In this document: in pieces, positions 23,190 to 36,850 of the stretch
Layout of the letters: each line of letters begins with the position of its first letter
Position numbering within the stretch: the stretch's first letter is position 1
Assembly: GCA_907163375.1 (NCBI GenBank)
Contig: CAJQUW010004418.1
Location: 62,001 to 126,000 of the forward strand
DNA length: 64,000 bases
Source of the DNA: Prostheceraeus crozeri
Lineage: Eukaryota > Platyhelminthes > Polycladida > Euryleptidae
Reading direction: 5' to 3'
Program-made: the position numbers and the translations under genes
Notes under the pieces: model-generated
The model's input: only the letters and a program-made list of their open reading frames with translations
Told to the model about the DNA's origin: nothing
Database searches by the model: none

Positions 23190-26100
23190 CCCCAATGGAT
23201 TAGTGATGCTGTTAGAGATTTGTTAGCCTAACAGTGCTTCTGCCCGGTCGCCCTAGAATAGTTTCAATCAAATCCTGATAATCACTTTAATCTTTCACAT
23301 CTATAGTCAACTCTCATTTTAAGAATCACTCCTTATGGAATAAACTCGATCGTCATAAGAACGAAATTCATTTTCCAAAATCATTTCTCTAGAGTCACAT
23401 GATAGTTAGAAGAATAATTTCCATGTCACTTTCGTTAAAAGAACCAATGTCTAAAAAGTCATCAAACACAAGTACTACTACGCATGCCACATAAATAAAC
23501 GCACTTTATTTAGATGAGAATCAATTAATGCTATTTAACCTTGATTGGATGGAATATTCAACAATGGCGTTATCTTATTAATCATCAATTAGAATGGACA
23601 ATGTGCGTCAGGCAAAAACGTCGTGAGATCACTATCAATCTAACTTTTACCCGTTGATGTCCACAGAAATCTGTAGTGCACGTTTCAATCGCAAATCACA
23701 ATGGCATACGTCATCTGAAGATATCATGGGAAAATTTGAGTGAAATTAATGACTCAATAGTCAGTTTTTCGCATGGCTAGATGAAAAAGACGGACTATCA
23801 CAAGGAAGAAAATGTTGAAGTGTCTTGCGATCAGCTTCCACAGACAGAACAGCGGTTTACTTCACAGAAAAACGGTCTAAAAGTTTTGACATTAACCAAC
23901 GCGTATCTCAAAGAAAGAGAAAACAGAGAGACAAATAGAAACCCAAAGAAGCACCTGAAGGATTTGGAACCATAAAGAACCATCTCAATTAGCGGCTACG
24001 TAAGCTTTTATAAACAGGCCTACTCATTAATGATAAAAACACTGCTTCAACACCACAAATACAAGCCATGAACACTCAAAATGAAATAAATATCGTTTAA
24101 GAAAATTCTCGCTACAAGAACCTAAACAATTACCCGAAGTGGCTTTTGGAGAGTTAGTTGTATATCAAATTAGAAGTGTTCATGCGATGATCAAAACACA
24201 AGCAATCGAATGTCCACTTCCTAAAAATAACCATTTACATGACACAACTTTGTCGTAAAGTGCATCTTTATCGAAATGATACACAATTTCACCATTAATA
24301 GTGGCATATCAGGGCATACATTTCATACATTACTTGTATTCATTTGTGGTGTGCTGTCCAGCACTTGAATTTTCTCCTGAAAAGTAATTATTGCTTATCT
24401 GCTGAAACTCACTTGACAGTCACACTACGTTTCATGACACAAGATGTACCGGCACAGATTGAAGAGCAACACATGACATTCGATTTTTGGACTAATTAGA
24501 CTTAACTTAAATATCTTTTAATTATATGAATTGACAAAATAGACGGTTGTAACCCATCTGCAAATGTTTGCATTGAGGAACAATCATGAGCACCATTATC
24601 GCTGAAATCAGTATCAACTTCAAATCTACCAGCATATGAAAAGTACAAGTTGACATTATCTGATCCATCATGAACACTACATTGGATGTTCCTCAAAACC
24701 AGAAAATACATGGGAAATGTTCTGCGCACAAACTATTCGTGCTTCATATCGTTGGACATAAGATCAATTAGGCCTTTATCATTCTCCACAAATGATTGTG
24801 TTCTTCATCATCTATCACAATAGCAATATTTTCAAATTTCATTCTCTATTCTGCTTATTATAGCGAGCAGTGAGTTCAAAAAGGACCTCAATCAAACACT
24901 ATGACCGGCGCTGCGATGGTGTAGGCAAACTACGAGTCACAGTCACCTGTCAGTATGTGCGGCCCAGAAATCAGCTATCAGAAAAGGGTTATGAAATGCT
25001 AGCGATGCCTGACAGGAGTGTTTGTCTGGTTTCGATGTGTATTGCACGAAGTTATGAACTTTTCGCAGGTCATGCATACCTACATGCATATAGCAAATAT
25101 TGTGGAAGCCAGATTTCAAGCTTCAAATTCCCGGGAGACTCTATTTCATCGAATTTCCACGCAATTTTACTTATAACCAGGTATGCTATTCCAAACACAA
25201 TGTTCAAAAAATTATCCGGACAATTCAAAGTATTTCAGCATCAAGTTTGAGACATTTCCCCCTTGAATTTTGCCACCAAATTGTAACATGTTAGATAAAG
25301 ACCGTTGCTTGACTCCACTATAAACAGTTTTCAAAACTTTTGAATTCTGTTGGCGGTGGTTCCTACAGTTTACAAACATGCGCATTTTCTCAATGGCCTG
25401 CAGCTAGTGGACTACTTTTGGTGTCTAAATGATAATGATTTTACATCGACAGAAAAGTCCATTTCCTTAGTGTCTCAACGATCTGAAAATATTTCCTTTT
25501 CACTGACTGATTCATGTAATTCTACAACGCTGTATTTAGTTGATTTCAGACTTCAATTTTCAATCATGCTAAGTTGAGTTGCAAATTGCCCTTTGGAACG
25601 AGACATTTTTGACCGCTGTGTAAACATGGCATGATATCAAAATGCACATGTTAATGCAATGGCACGATGACACCAAGTTATAAAGAAATATCGGCAAGGG
25701 AAGCCAGGAAAATTGTCACACTGGACGAAGGTCGTAGACATCAGAAGTATTCCAACTTGTCCTCCTTCATGTTTACATCAGTTTACGCAGAAACAATGGG
25801 CGCATGGAGAGCGTCAGCCATGAAATTTCTGCTCGAAGATACATTCAGAGGAAATTGATGCCGGTAATGTTGCCTCTGTATTGGTGACATTGCCATCAGA
25901 GGAGGCCTTGGCAGAAGATTCTTTATCTGGTTTAATTTGTCTCAATCTGACTGTGTATTCCTCTTTATGCATTCTTCGCGACAAATTTTTAAAACAAGGT
26001 CAATGGATTGAGAACTCCTAGCTTTTAAAAATGTCACGTCCCAAAAGACAATTTGTTACTTAAAACTAGAATGGTTGAAAATTAAGTCTGAATAATTGAC

Positions 26101-28076
26101 TGAAAACAAAAATTATATGAAAAAAAATTGCAGAATTGTGCAAATCAGCTGATGAAGACAAAGCAATTTATGATCAATAGAAAGTACGGAAAATGAGCTT
26201 TTCTATTGTTTCCAAATCATGTAGATCGCATAAATAACTGACGGGCTAGAACTTACCAAATTAAGGCCTGATCATCTGTACTTGTTTAACAAAATAGTCA
26301 ACCGGTTAAATGTGCAGGCCTAGCTAAGCTCATTCAAAAAACATTTTGTAGTTCTGATTATTTTCAAAAACAATAGGCTTAGTAATCGAAATGTCAACAA
26401 ATTTTTAATAGGCTACCAATGCAATGCGTCTGCCAATCAGCCAATCCCCCACTCGTGAAATATTTTATGTGACCACCGATTATGTGGTGCACATCGTAAG
26501 TAAATAGGCTACATGTGCGTATATCGCAGTTAACTGGTCAAAAACATGTATCAAAGTCTTCTCATTTCTGGACACATTGTTTAGTTACTTGTTTAATTCA
26601 CTTATGAGAATGATGGCATTTATTGATAAATGCCGCTATTGATGTCTAAATAAAAATCAGAAGTTTATTGATGTGGTGCAAACTGAAACATGAAACAATC
26701 ACATTATCAGACTGCATCGATTCTAACTTTGATTTAATGCTCAGACACAATTACTGACATCATATCTCTATTAATTTGTTTGTAGAGTTGGCTAAAGTAA
26801 TAAGTTCATCATCACAAAATATCATAAAGAACGACACTGATTAGAAACAGGTTTTTTGCCATGAACCACTGATAGCATGAATAATTACTTTTGTGAGATC
26901 GGAGGATCGGGCTTATAGTCGTGACTGTTAGTGAGCATTTCACTAGTAAAGCAGTCTGCTCATATGAAAATGATTAATTTGAAGAAGTCCCATGTGAAGC
27001 ATTACGAAAAAAGGCCTACTGTTGTTCAATTCTGGGATAAATGTCCTGACCAACATAATTCACCTTTGAAAAATATGCAGCTTTCACGCAGTATATTGCA
27101 TTCAGTCAAGTTATTTTCACCTAGCATGGGCGTAGAATTACATTTACGGACATTCACAGTATATTACCCTTACAATGAAAATTACCATACTTTTATTGAC
27201 TTTTTTGGAGGACTTCCACAATCGACTCAGCGACGAAAACACCTGGCCGTATGAAGGATAATGACATGCGAGTAATCAAGTCTTTTTGCAAAAGTGAGTT
27301 AAGAGTTTATTCGTCCGTGTAAAAATTGTCATACATCGACTGTGAATGCAGTATTTAAAAATTAACAATTCTCTAATACTCGAAGCTGTCAAGTCTGTCG
27401 ATTTCTATGCATGCTATATAGACACACATGTAATACACGGTGAAGAATATTGCAAAGGAAGGACATTAAGAAAATTCTCCATTCGACACGCAGACACACA
27501 CACGCTATAAAAAATATGTTCGCATCCAGTGTTCTCCGTGTGCGCATATATATAGAAGATAAACAGACAATTAAGATTTTCAAGTCGATTTCAATAAGGA
27601 GACACAACATAAATGAACCAAAGTTATTATTATACCCTACAATCAATAGAACACATGAAATACGTGGATACCGTCTACCCTCTCACTTGGATTACCTCAC
27701 AGAAAAACAGGACATTTCTGAATATCATTAACTTCTTTATAAATCTTCTCACCGATTCTACAGACCGCCACTTCAAAATCAGTCGTAAAGAAGGCAATGG
27801 ACGCCGAAGGCCCGTTACTTCGCATAAATTAACTTTGAATTAAGACCAATAAATTATTTTCCAGCCAAAGTATATTTTACTGCAAAATGCATCGACTGGC
27901 TCACAGAATGGTCAACTACATGGTAATTCAATCAGTTGGAGCTCTTTTGTAATAAAAAGAAAGGCTTTAGGACTTCGATCCTATTTACCTACTACATTTT
28001 GGTATTTTTTAAGACAGCATGGATGCTTGACTTGCAACCGCGTGAAGATGACCAATTGAATTGAATATCTGCTCAC
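23190..28076. other. CAT intron, no gene recognised
   Basis: About 4.9 kb of AT-rich sequence. The longest ORFs (24870-25250, 126 codons; 26931-27254, 107 codons) match no family I know and have no splice or promoter context, so they are not annotated as genes. Confidence 0.4.
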
Positions 28077-28432
28077 CTTGTGGAAAGTCCACACACTGCT
28101 CCAACCGCAATAACATATTTCGCGATGTGCCAGCCAACTCTATTAAAGATGAATGGCAATGGAGCATCTTTGTCCAGCAAGTAGTAGGGACACATGAGAG
28201 TCATCACGGCCGAAATTCCGAAGTATGCGATGAAACAAGCTAGCAAGCAGAGACATATGCTGATAGGAATAGCTCTTTGAGGATTTTTCACCTCTTCACC
28301 CGTCGTAGCAATTGCATCAAAGCCGACGAAGGCGTAGAAACATGTTCCCGCTCCAGACAAAGTCCCAGCAAGCCCAAACGGAAAAAATCCTCCAGCACCA
28401 ACTTCTCCTCCTGTTGATGTCGAATTATCCAT
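28077..28432 (-). CDS. SLC7A (CAT-like): cationic amino acid transporter, main transmembrane exon
   Basis: This 356-nt exon is bounded by TTGGCAG acceptor and ACAAG/GTGAGC donor. It encodes an extracellular loop with NST, then [40 protein letters not shown] and [20 protein letters not shown], nearly residue for residue the CAT-family core (human CAT-1: [20 protein letters not shown]). CAT proteins are plasma-membrane carriers of arginine, lysine and ornithine. The GEE motif is present; this glutamate is important for cationic substrates in studied CATs. The gene runs on the minus strand over at least 48 kb, with exons at 56349, 39480, 38154, 28077, 17926 and 8316. All six join in phase, which argues for a functional gene. 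Orthology within CAT-1/2/3/4 is not resolved. Confidence 0.98.
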
Positions 28433-28486
28433 CTGCCAAAATCAAAAGAAGCTATAAGAGACTATAAAAATAATTATTTTCACGAT

Positions 28487-28592
28487 GATTAAAAAGTCAA
28501 CTTTTCAGTACGAGGAGAGATATCATTGTCCAGAGTGCGCAGCGATGGAGACAATTATATCGCTCTGAGTACTGAAAAGGACTTTTTAATCG
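28487..28592. repeat. 106-bp foldback hairpin
   Basis: The ends pair through GATTAAAAAGTC and TTTTCAGTAC blocks and continue imperfectly inward through GATAT.ATTGTC. It lies 55 bp from the CAT exon, within the intron. It has MITE-like structure and no ORF. Confidence 0.7.
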
Positions 28593-29199
28593 AGTGAAGG
28601 TTATTTATTTCTATGCATGCATCTCCATCTGGAAGATGTTAGATGTCTTAGCGTCCTATTTGTTGGCCATACCATGGCCTAAGTCTATGGCCACATTTAG
28701 AAATGTGTTATTTTCTACTCAGAGACTAGGAACAGACATAGGCTACTAACATTGCAATAGAAGACTTTTGAATTTAACTTTGATCAGAATTATACCTTAG
28801 TGTCCAGTGCTTGCTGCATTCTAACCATTAACGAAATAGCGACTGAAAAATGAAAAGAACCGCTGAAATCATAATGAAGGGAATGACACCGCAAGCTAGT
28901 TGCAAAAGATACGAAGATCGATGGAGTCAATTTAGCGAATATTGTCAGCTATCTGACAGAAAACCAAAATAATGTTAATAATTGTGTTAATAATAATTAA
29001 TGGTTACCTATTTGATATTTTTGATTCTACATTAGGTCGATATGATTCAAATGGAAACATTGTGATGTTCCTATGTTCCAAATACTGGATTTAGGCACTT
29101 GTCAAGGATATTCAACGTAATTACAATCAAAATAAAACATAGAGAAAATAAAATCATGACGAAAATGCACTTTGCAGCATAAAAGTTCACCATCAAGTA

Positions 29200-30915
29200 C
29201 GTGGTGTGATCCAAAATGTCCCGGACTAACCTACTTGCAGATAACCTGTGATAACGAATACTACTTCAGATGTAAATTTAGGTCTTTAAGGCATGAGAAA
29301 TATGGTCGCCGAAATTTTTCCGGTCAGTTTTCTATTTTTTCAAACATTTTTGTCTGAATTTCAAGATTTTCCTATAAATTCTAGCGATTTAGAATTAATA
29401 TATTTAGATTAACTTGACAGTTAAGCTATCACTAATAACCTGACTAATAATTAACGGAAAAACAAATGTTTTGTTCCAGAAAACAGTTTACTTTTCAATG
29501 TATGAGCCGTTAGCATTCGTCACTTTTTGCCAACGAAGTCTCAATTCACAAAAAGCTTTATGAAAAAATTCCGGTGTCAAAGAATCAAAAAAACTCAGTA
29601 ACTGCATCCCGCAGTTCAACTGGCGATTCAAAATGATGTCACGAAAGATGCTTTTGAGGAATCTAAACAGATAGAAGTCACTTGGGGCAAGTCAGGTGAA
29701 TAAGAGAGGATGGCTAAATAGTTGAAATCCGTTTCTCGTTAAGGCTTTGTTTGTCTCCTGCGAGGTGTGAATCGGAGCATTGTCATGAAGCTAGTAGAGG
29801 GGAATGTTTCGTGGCTTTCTTATTTTCTTCCTCGCTTCAGATAACAGATTGGAATAATATTCGCTATTGATTCTTCTTACTCCTTTATCCGCAAAGTCAA
29901 CCAGTTGGATTCCCGAAGCGTTCCAAAAGACCGTCAGCATCAACGACCGGCGATGTGATGTTCCGGATCGCATTTTCAAAGGGGCAGACTCGCCTGATTT
30001 TCGCCACTCTGCAGATTCTCGCTTACTTTGAGGCAGATACAAACTTAAAGGTGTTTCATCCTCTGTAAGGATGCAGTTCAGAAACTGATCTCCGTGCATT
30101 TCGAGGAGATCCAAATTTGACTGTGCCGCCAGAAGTCTGTTCTCCTTCATTTCAGGTGACAGAAACTTCGGTACGAAACGTGATGCCAGTTTGCGATATC
30201 CAAGTCTTTCGATGATGTCATGACAGGAGTGATAACTGATTCGCAACTCACGGATGGTTATCCTTCTGTGTGCTGTAATCACTTCATCGCACTGACTCGA
30301 TTTCTCTTCCGGAATCTCCTGCGGCCAACCAACAGTTGAAAAATCTTGCTCCACAGATTGTCTTCCGCGTTTTACTTCGCTTATCCAGAAATAAGCAGTA
30401 GTTCTCGATGGAGCTTTGCTTCCATATGCCAGGCTTAATTCCTTTAGAATGTCAACATTAGCGAAGCCGCGGATCAGGATGGTTATCGCATCACACTGCG
30501 ATATTCGACTGAAGACACGCTTGTCACATCCATCATGAAAACTGATAGAACAAAGAACCATCGTTGACACGGATTTCTTAATGAATGCGTGCTGAATGAA
30601 CTTCACTGATTGATATCGTAACACATGAAGCAATTAACAAAAGACGTGCAATATTCATGGCAAAGATATCCGTCAAATAAGGTAAAAATCAATCTAACTA
30701 TAACAATAAGACAAATCGGATCTCGATCAATTCAGAAAATACAGAAATTCATGTTAAAATGTAAAAATATTTTTTAAAAATAGAAAACTGACCGGAAAAA
30801 TTTCGGCGACCATATTTCTCATGCCTTAAAGACCTAAATTTACATCTGAAGTAGTATTCGTTATCACAGGTTATCTGCAAGTAGGTTAGTCCGGGACATT
30901 TTGGATCACACCACG
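29200..30915 (-). mobile_element. mariner-type transposon with long terminal inverted repeats
   Basis: The element is 1716 bp long, flanked by TA on both sides. Terminal inverted repeats of about 140 bp (29200-29340 and 30776-30915, starting CGTGGTGTGATCC) are almost identical, longer than in classical mariners. It encodes a broken transposase on the minus strand. Near-identical repeats suggest a moderately recent insertion into the 29088-31616 element. Confidence 0.93.
29488..30633 (-). pseudogene. mariner transposase, broken
   Basis: The open part (30633-29791, 280 codons) reads through AYFWISEVKRGRQSVEQDF, a helix-turn-helix region and the first catalytic block ILTEDET, then KRESAEWRKSGES and TVFWNASGIQLVDF, all mariner landmarks. 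After an in-frame TAG at about 29791 the frame continues with LHDNAPIHTSQETNKAL, the second catalytic block. A one-base loss then disrupts the block that should read SPDLAPSDFYLF; LAPSDFYLFRFL follows in the next frame, ending NANGSYIEK. First motif has Pro where Trp is usual (DETP for DETW). Transposition activity is not expected from this copy. Confidence 0.9.
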
Positions 30916-31616
30916 TACAAAGTGTTGACTACAAGGACTGAAGTTGAACAGGGACTGTAAAGTAGTGCTCATGCGATACTGAGGGCTATGGTAACATCAA
31001 CTTTTCAACACATGCATAGAAATAAAATATCAAACATCCGTTCATCAGCTAAAACTGTGACAGCATCAACGATTAGCAATTCAGGAAAGCAGTGACAATA
31101 ATTAATTATCAAAAGCAACTGTACTCAAATGCTTTAAAGAAATGAGATTTACAGTTAATTAAGACCTAGGGTAGGGTTAAATCATGGAGTTTGATGATTA
31201 GAATTCGCTGCGTGTTGTGTATTTAACTGAAAAACAATTATTAATGTCATTACTAGTTTGTCCACATGTTCAAATAATTAAATAGAGCTGAGTTACTTCA
31301 CATGTGTTCCTTTATTCTTAAATGTAATCTGATTTTGTTTCTCTCTCATTTTGTTGTTGGCATGTTCCTGATTGCATCGACTTACTAGTTTCATCTTTCA
31401 TACTAAGTACTGTAACGTGTCAAATATTATTTTTAATTCAGGGTTAAATTCTAAAATAATTTAATAAATTTACTTTGGAATTTGATAGATGTACAACTAC
31501 AAACGGAATAATCAAAAACATCAAAATGCTGCAAAGTATATTTTCGTCATGATTTCATTTTCTCTGTTTTATTTTGATTGTAATTACGTTGAATGTCCTT
31601 GACAAGTGCCTAAATC

Positions 31617-34165
31617 AAATTCTTCTTGTTGTCATTTTAATATTACCATAATCTATTTCAAGAAATTGTTTTTTAACGAATTGATGAAGGCAATGGGGAC
31701 AAGCTCCAGCATTGTCAATCGTTGTTGTCATCGTCAGCTGATGAACTTATGATTCTTTTTCATTAGTTGCAGAGTTACAAAAATGTCATCGACAGAATAT
31801 TATGTCTTGTGGCTGTAAAGAAAGTTCACTAAATGACATTCTAATATACATACTAATCTATAAATGACAACAATAATGGCAAATTCTGTCTCTGTTTGCT
31901 TATTTCTTTTTGCTCTATTTAGCACACCATCAGCTCTCTTATTTTCATAATCGCTCACGAAGTATTGCATATGGCATATTCATCGTTCTACTTTTGCTTA
32001 CAGTTAACAGATGGCTGATGTTCATTGACTTGTTCGTCATTTATTTCTGATTTCCTAGAAATCATATGATAAAAGTTTCACTGCGGAAGAGAGCAAGATT
32101 CACGAGCTCGGGTGCTTCTTGTTGTCGGCACGCATAGAATATACACGCACATCATAGGGGGTTCTTAGCTCTTAGCCCTCGCCCCACTGGGGGGGGGACG
32201 TTTTTCGCTCTCTGGCGAATTTTTTGAATACCTTTACAACAAGCGAGCTATGGCCACTAGACGTCGAAAAGCTTACTTTCTATTTGTTATGCAACTTTTG
32301 ACAGAAGGAAAATAAATTTGGCACTTTACTTTTGGCGCGAGATCTATTTTAGAATTTGAATGTTTGGAATATTATGGCTGATTTTGGTATCTTCACTTAG
32401 TAATCTATTTTGCGGCATCAATTGTTGATGAAATAAGTTGAGATTACATAAAAGCATTCTTCCTATCAATATAAAAATATTCATACATGCGAAGTTGTTG
32501 AATTTAAATGTCTAAGATATATTTTTTGAATATGCATGTTTGAAATTCACTTCACCGGGAAGAAAATCGCTGGAATATTCATATATAAAATAAGATCTGA
32601 TATAAACTGACTTTTTAAGTGGTTATCATATCCAACGATTAAACAGAAAAATTTCAGGGGTTTTCAGCGTCACATTCAGGTGCTAGAATACCGAAGCTCA
32701 TCCTGTGAACTTCTCTGACGGAGGTCTAAGGTCGAAGCATATCCAGACATTAGAAGGGAGTTTCTCACGACACTATCACTATCAGCTAATACAAAGATGA
32801 GTGAAATTTAATCTGCACTATCAGCGACAAGTTCGCTTGAATTCTCAGACACTAGTCAGAACTGTTGGAAAGTGCTTTCATAGATAAAAATTGAATTGGT
32901 TGACTCATGAAAAATTGAATTTTGTTAAAGACTGCAGAATGTTGCAGTACTTCCAAATTCACATTCAAAATGAGTCAGATCAGAGCGGTATGTGAAAACA
33001 TTTGCTGGCGACTAGATAGCTTGCTATTCTCTTTTACTGGCGATGCGCTCTCACACTCTGCAATCTGGTCGCGTGGAAGATGACAATTGACAGACGCACT
33101 AAAATGATGAGGCTGAGTCAGTGATTGCACCGCAAGGTATCTTGTCGTTTTCTAGTCGTTGGAAAAGAAGTGCCACAGATGGACTGTGTAGTTTACTGTC
33201 AATTTTCGACAAAAGATACTGAAATTCAGACTCGTCGCCAAAAGCAGGCAAAAATTGTCGTGGATTTGCTGCACAGTGTATCATTGAAAGAAACAAAGCA
33301 GTTCGAGACTTGACTCATGAGTCAGTGGTAGCTTCTCGGTCCTGTCATGGGATGGACTGTCTAGTAGATAGGCCTCAGCAAATGCACCAAATTGGTGGGC
33401 CATGCAAATTGGTGATGCGCACGGATTTTCCTGCCTTTCCAAAAACTGATTATTTGATAAGCCAATTTCAATTAATCAATTGCTGCCTTTTTCAATTCCA
33501 ATCAATTAATTGTCATCTGTTAGTAGCCTAGACTACTTATCTAATTTCGCCTCTTTATTCTTTTGCTTCTCACGTTTTACAATTATAGTAAGCATTTCAG
33601 CCTTGCATTTCAGGTTGGCAAGCAACAACAACGTTGTTTGTTTCAACCAGAGTAGACCTCAAAGTCCTAACATGCAGGCGAAATTTCTCCGCTCAATCGT
33701 CAGTGATAAAAAAATGAACTATATGCCAAAAGCATCTCTGCGTCTGTGAGAGAGAATTCTAAGGAAATTATCCGCTTTGTCTGATTGGTCTCGCAGTATT
33801 GAAGCATAAAAAATGGTTGGCATTGTTGTTATGTTAGTGTTAGCCTACTCTCATACCCAGGAAATTTCTAGCACCATGCGTAGGTTGTTTATTGCGGTGC
33901 ATCCTGTGTCTAGTTAAACAAATCTTGGATCAAGTAAATTAATAGTTTACGCTATCAAGTTACAGAAACTGTTCGAATTTTGGATTCCAATTAATTGATT
34001 GATTTGTTTTCCAATTTCAATTTATTTATTTATTTATCCAATTAAATAGCAATCAATTATTGACAATCCCTGCCGGTAGGTAGAGGCATTAGTTCAAGAC
34101 CTTTGTCATGTACTCTAACTAAATCCAGTGAACCAAAAAATACAATTCTAACATCAAGAGGGAAT
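31617..34165. other. CAT intron, no gene recognised
   Basis: AT-rich sequence. It includes a short G homopolymer patch at 32180-32210 and repeated TTAATTGATT-like words at 33460-33520 and 33980-34060. No gene seen. Confidence 0.4.
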
Positions 34166-34185
34166 GAGAGAGAGAGAGAGAGAGA
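34166..34185. repeat. (GA)n microsatellite
   Basis: About ten GA units at the 3' end of the LINE fragment that follows. On the minus strand the order is AATAAAAA then (TC)n, as in a LINE tail. Confidence 0.85.
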
Positions 34186-34910
34186 TTTTTATTCTCAAAT
34201 GAATTCAATCATTTGTAGTTACAGACAGTTACTGATCACATAAAAATAAAAAGCTACACAACACTGAATTATAAAGTTGTGTGGCATACACCACAAAGGA
34301 TTTCCTTCGACGTATCAAACGATGACGTGGAATTCGCAGTCTGTTCGACCCTCTCGTGTCTCGCCGACTAATGTCTTCCTGTCTGACAGGGATAAGATGG
34401 TGGAGAGGATGATGAGTCTTCTTCATTTTCATAAATTGAGTGAGGACCATTTTGTTCAAATGCGTGATAATTTGAGGTGTTTTGGTCAGTTCAAGAGCCT
34501 CATCGTAGGACAAAGCAGGATGAATGACTGTTAGAGCACATTTTTCGACTCTCTCGATGACCTGCTGTAGCATCTTCGACGTAAATGGGAACCACGCTGG
34601 GGATGCGTACTCAAAAATGCTCCGAATGCACGTGTGATAGAGGCGAGTTAGTCCTTGACTACTGCCACCATAACGTTTTAGTGTTCGTAGCCAGAATATT
34701 CTCTGCATGGCCTTTTTTCTAAAGAGTTCGACGTGATTCTTGAAAGTTAAATGTTTATCAACAGTTACGACGAGAAGCTTCACACAGTCCATCTGTCGTA
34801 TGTAGCTGTCTCCAACGAAAATGTGATCGACTTGGTATTCCTTTTTTGCACTGACGATGAGTTCAACAGTTTTGGTTGCACTCAGGGACATATTGTTTTC
34901 TATTGAAGGT
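34186..34910 (-). pseudogene. LINE reverse transcriptase C-terminal fragment
   Basis: A 220-codon open frame encodes ATKTVELIVSAKK, then KLLVVTVDKHLTFKNHVELF, RLYHTCIRSIFEYASPAWFP and HPALSYDEALELTKTP. This is the thumb and C-terminus of a CR1/Jockey-type LINE reverse transcriptase. The usual start of the first block (DLQ..) sits a few codons upstream behind a stop. The insertion is 5'-truncated and ends in AATAAAAA plus a (TC)n tail. The frame is otherwise unbroken over 660 bp, so it is not very old. Confidence 0.88.
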
Positions 34911-35968
34911 CATCAGATAAAGATACATCCCAGTCACAGCGTAATTTCTAAATAAAAGCTACGATCAAGGCAGACTTCAATTGGGACCATTCAGTGCCAT
35001 TTCTCTTTCATTACTATCCGCATTCGTGCTTCAAGGCTACAACTGACGCACGTGACGTTTCTAAACCGCGGAGAGGAAGTGGGTGATTTCCTTAGGCGTT
35101 TAGCCCGTCAATGGTTCAGAGCTAACGCAGCGTTGGGAAAAGAGTGCGTCAGCTCTCAAGAGTGCACACACCCGCGGTTAACATCCACCAACTGAGGGCT
35201 AAATAACCTCTCTTGTCTCTCCCATACGGGTTAGACAAATTTGTGCCACGCTCCAGCTAGCGCACCACGAGACTGACACCACCAGTGAATATTCTCTGAC
35301 TCTTACTACAGAGGAATATGCATACTGTGTTGTACTGAGAGGATGATTTGTAAGTAATTAGAAATGTCGCTAAACCATAAGTTGATATTGAAGAAAAACA
35401 TATGAACGGATTAACTCTTTGATCCTTTTGTGTCAGTTAGTTTTAGTGCATTCCATCAAGAACTGATGATTGCCGTAAGGAAAATATTATCACGCTACGC
35501 TTGAAGTAACACAGAAATGATACTGAAACATATATCGCCAGATGAATGGAGTACACATCATTGTATTATTGTCGGCAAGTTCTACACACATGTACTCTTA
35601 TCAAGTGCTGACGACTGTCACAAGGGCAACATTCAATCATGTTAAGAATCTCTTGTGACCCACAATCCCCTCAGTAGGCTATACACCTTCACAATGACAC
35701 AGACACCTCTAGTTAATTACATCACTGCGGTTGATGAAATGTCAAGCCAACCCTTAAAACTCATTACACGTACAAAATGTCAGTCCTCTGGTATTCTTTT
35801 GTGTCTTCAAACCGGTATGATGTATCATGGTAATTCTTATACAGATATTTGTAAACATTTTGTCTTGCGACTTTACAAATGAGACGTGATATTTCTGATG
35901 TTTTTCTATTCCACAAAATTGTGAACAGCAAGGTATAATGTAACTATTTCCTACCTTGATTTATTGCA
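34911..35968. other. CAT intron, no gene recognised
   Basis: A GC-richer patch at 35030-35290 stands out from its surroundings but contains no recognisable gene or RNA. Confidence 0.4.
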
Positions 35969-36290
35969 ATGTACGTACCGCAGCAGCGAAACATGCACAC
36001 ACAACTTTTCAGGGCTATAAGTAAAAGTCGCTTGCTTGTTCGAAAACATGACTTCATTCCAAGAGTTACCCGGTGTGCTAATAAGCTGAGAGACACTGAC
36101 TTCTTTTTTGTGAGTTCTTCAAGTTTAAAGCGTCTTTTACAGAGTGTTCGCAGTGATGTACTGTTTTAATCTTTTTATTCACCGAAACTTTTATTTCATC
36201 GTATGTGACTTTATCAGTTGTGTATGATGGCTGGAATTGGCATTAATGCTGCTGTCATCTTTTCTGAATAAATAAATTCAAAATGTATTT
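35969..36290 (+). pseudogene. LINE C-terminal fragment
   Basis: The frame reads LLVRKHDFIPRVTRCANKLR and FVSSSSLKRLLQSVRSDVLF, matching the LINE C-terminal pattern FIPRVTRLWNSLP..V.SSSSL..FKR. The Trp-Asn-Ser-Leu-Pro core is altered. AT-rich 3' sequence ending AATAAATAAATTCAAAATG follows. It is a short 5'-truncated copy. Confidence 0.55.
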
Positions 36291-36710
36291 GAGTACATAA
36301 GCATATCACGTCAGGCTATATCACGTCATATCAATGACATGCTTCTTCATCAGACGATAATAGTGATGAAGCAGTTTTGCGGTACGAGAAGCCTGCGTGA
36401 ATAAATATACGAATAGGCCCACATTGATTATATATTAGGCATGCAACCATGCCACACTTTTCTTGCTTCGAATGTTAATTTTCCACGCATCGACATTCAA
36501 AATATAATAATTGTTGAGTAATAGACCAATGTCGAGCTGAACAGAGCAATATTCTAGCATGGCGAAATCAGGTTTCAGTGAGATATTTTTTTGAAGAAGA
36601 TTCGTCATCGCGTTCTTTCCTCTTTGTCCCTCTGCTATATTTCATGGTGCATCCCTATCATTATTGACTTTATCTAAGGGTATAAAAATTTTCAGCTGTA
36701 AAAAGAAAAC
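36291..36710. other. CAT intron, no gene recognised
   Basis: AT-rich sequence. A small hairpin GCTTCTTCATCA...TGATGAAGC lies at about 36343-36373. No gene seen. Confidence 0.4.
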
Positions 36711-36850
36711 AGCCCCGAAAGTGTCATTGGAAATCGCCAGGAAGGGCATTCGGACTAAAAGTACCACAATGCTCCAGGTGAAAGTCTGACTGAATCAGCA
36801 CCGTCCAAGCCCCCCAGTAAGGGGGGGAGTGGTGACGCTAAATCATCATC
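36711..36850 (+). repeat. SINE family A, copy 2 (body only)
   Basis: It aligns with the body of the copy at 38922-39108 through GTGTCATTGGAA, AGGAAGGGCATTCG, ACTAAAAGTAC, AAAGTCTGA and CAGCACCGTCCAAGCCCC. The tRNA-like head is missing. Confidence 0.7.

Larger units (their letters stand above)
29088..31616. mobile_element. foldback DNA element interrupted by a mariner
   Basis: Inverted ends of about 92 bp (29088-29180 and 31526-31616) begin GATTTAGGCACTTGTCAAGG and differ at a handful of sites. Removing the nested mariner would leave an element of about 810 bp. No ORF was recognised outside the mariner. The family is unknown. Confidence 0.8.

Noticed and set aside
24870-25250. 126-codon ORF as a gene
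   Set aside because: No family resemblance, promoter or splice context. Length is expected by chance in 64 kb.
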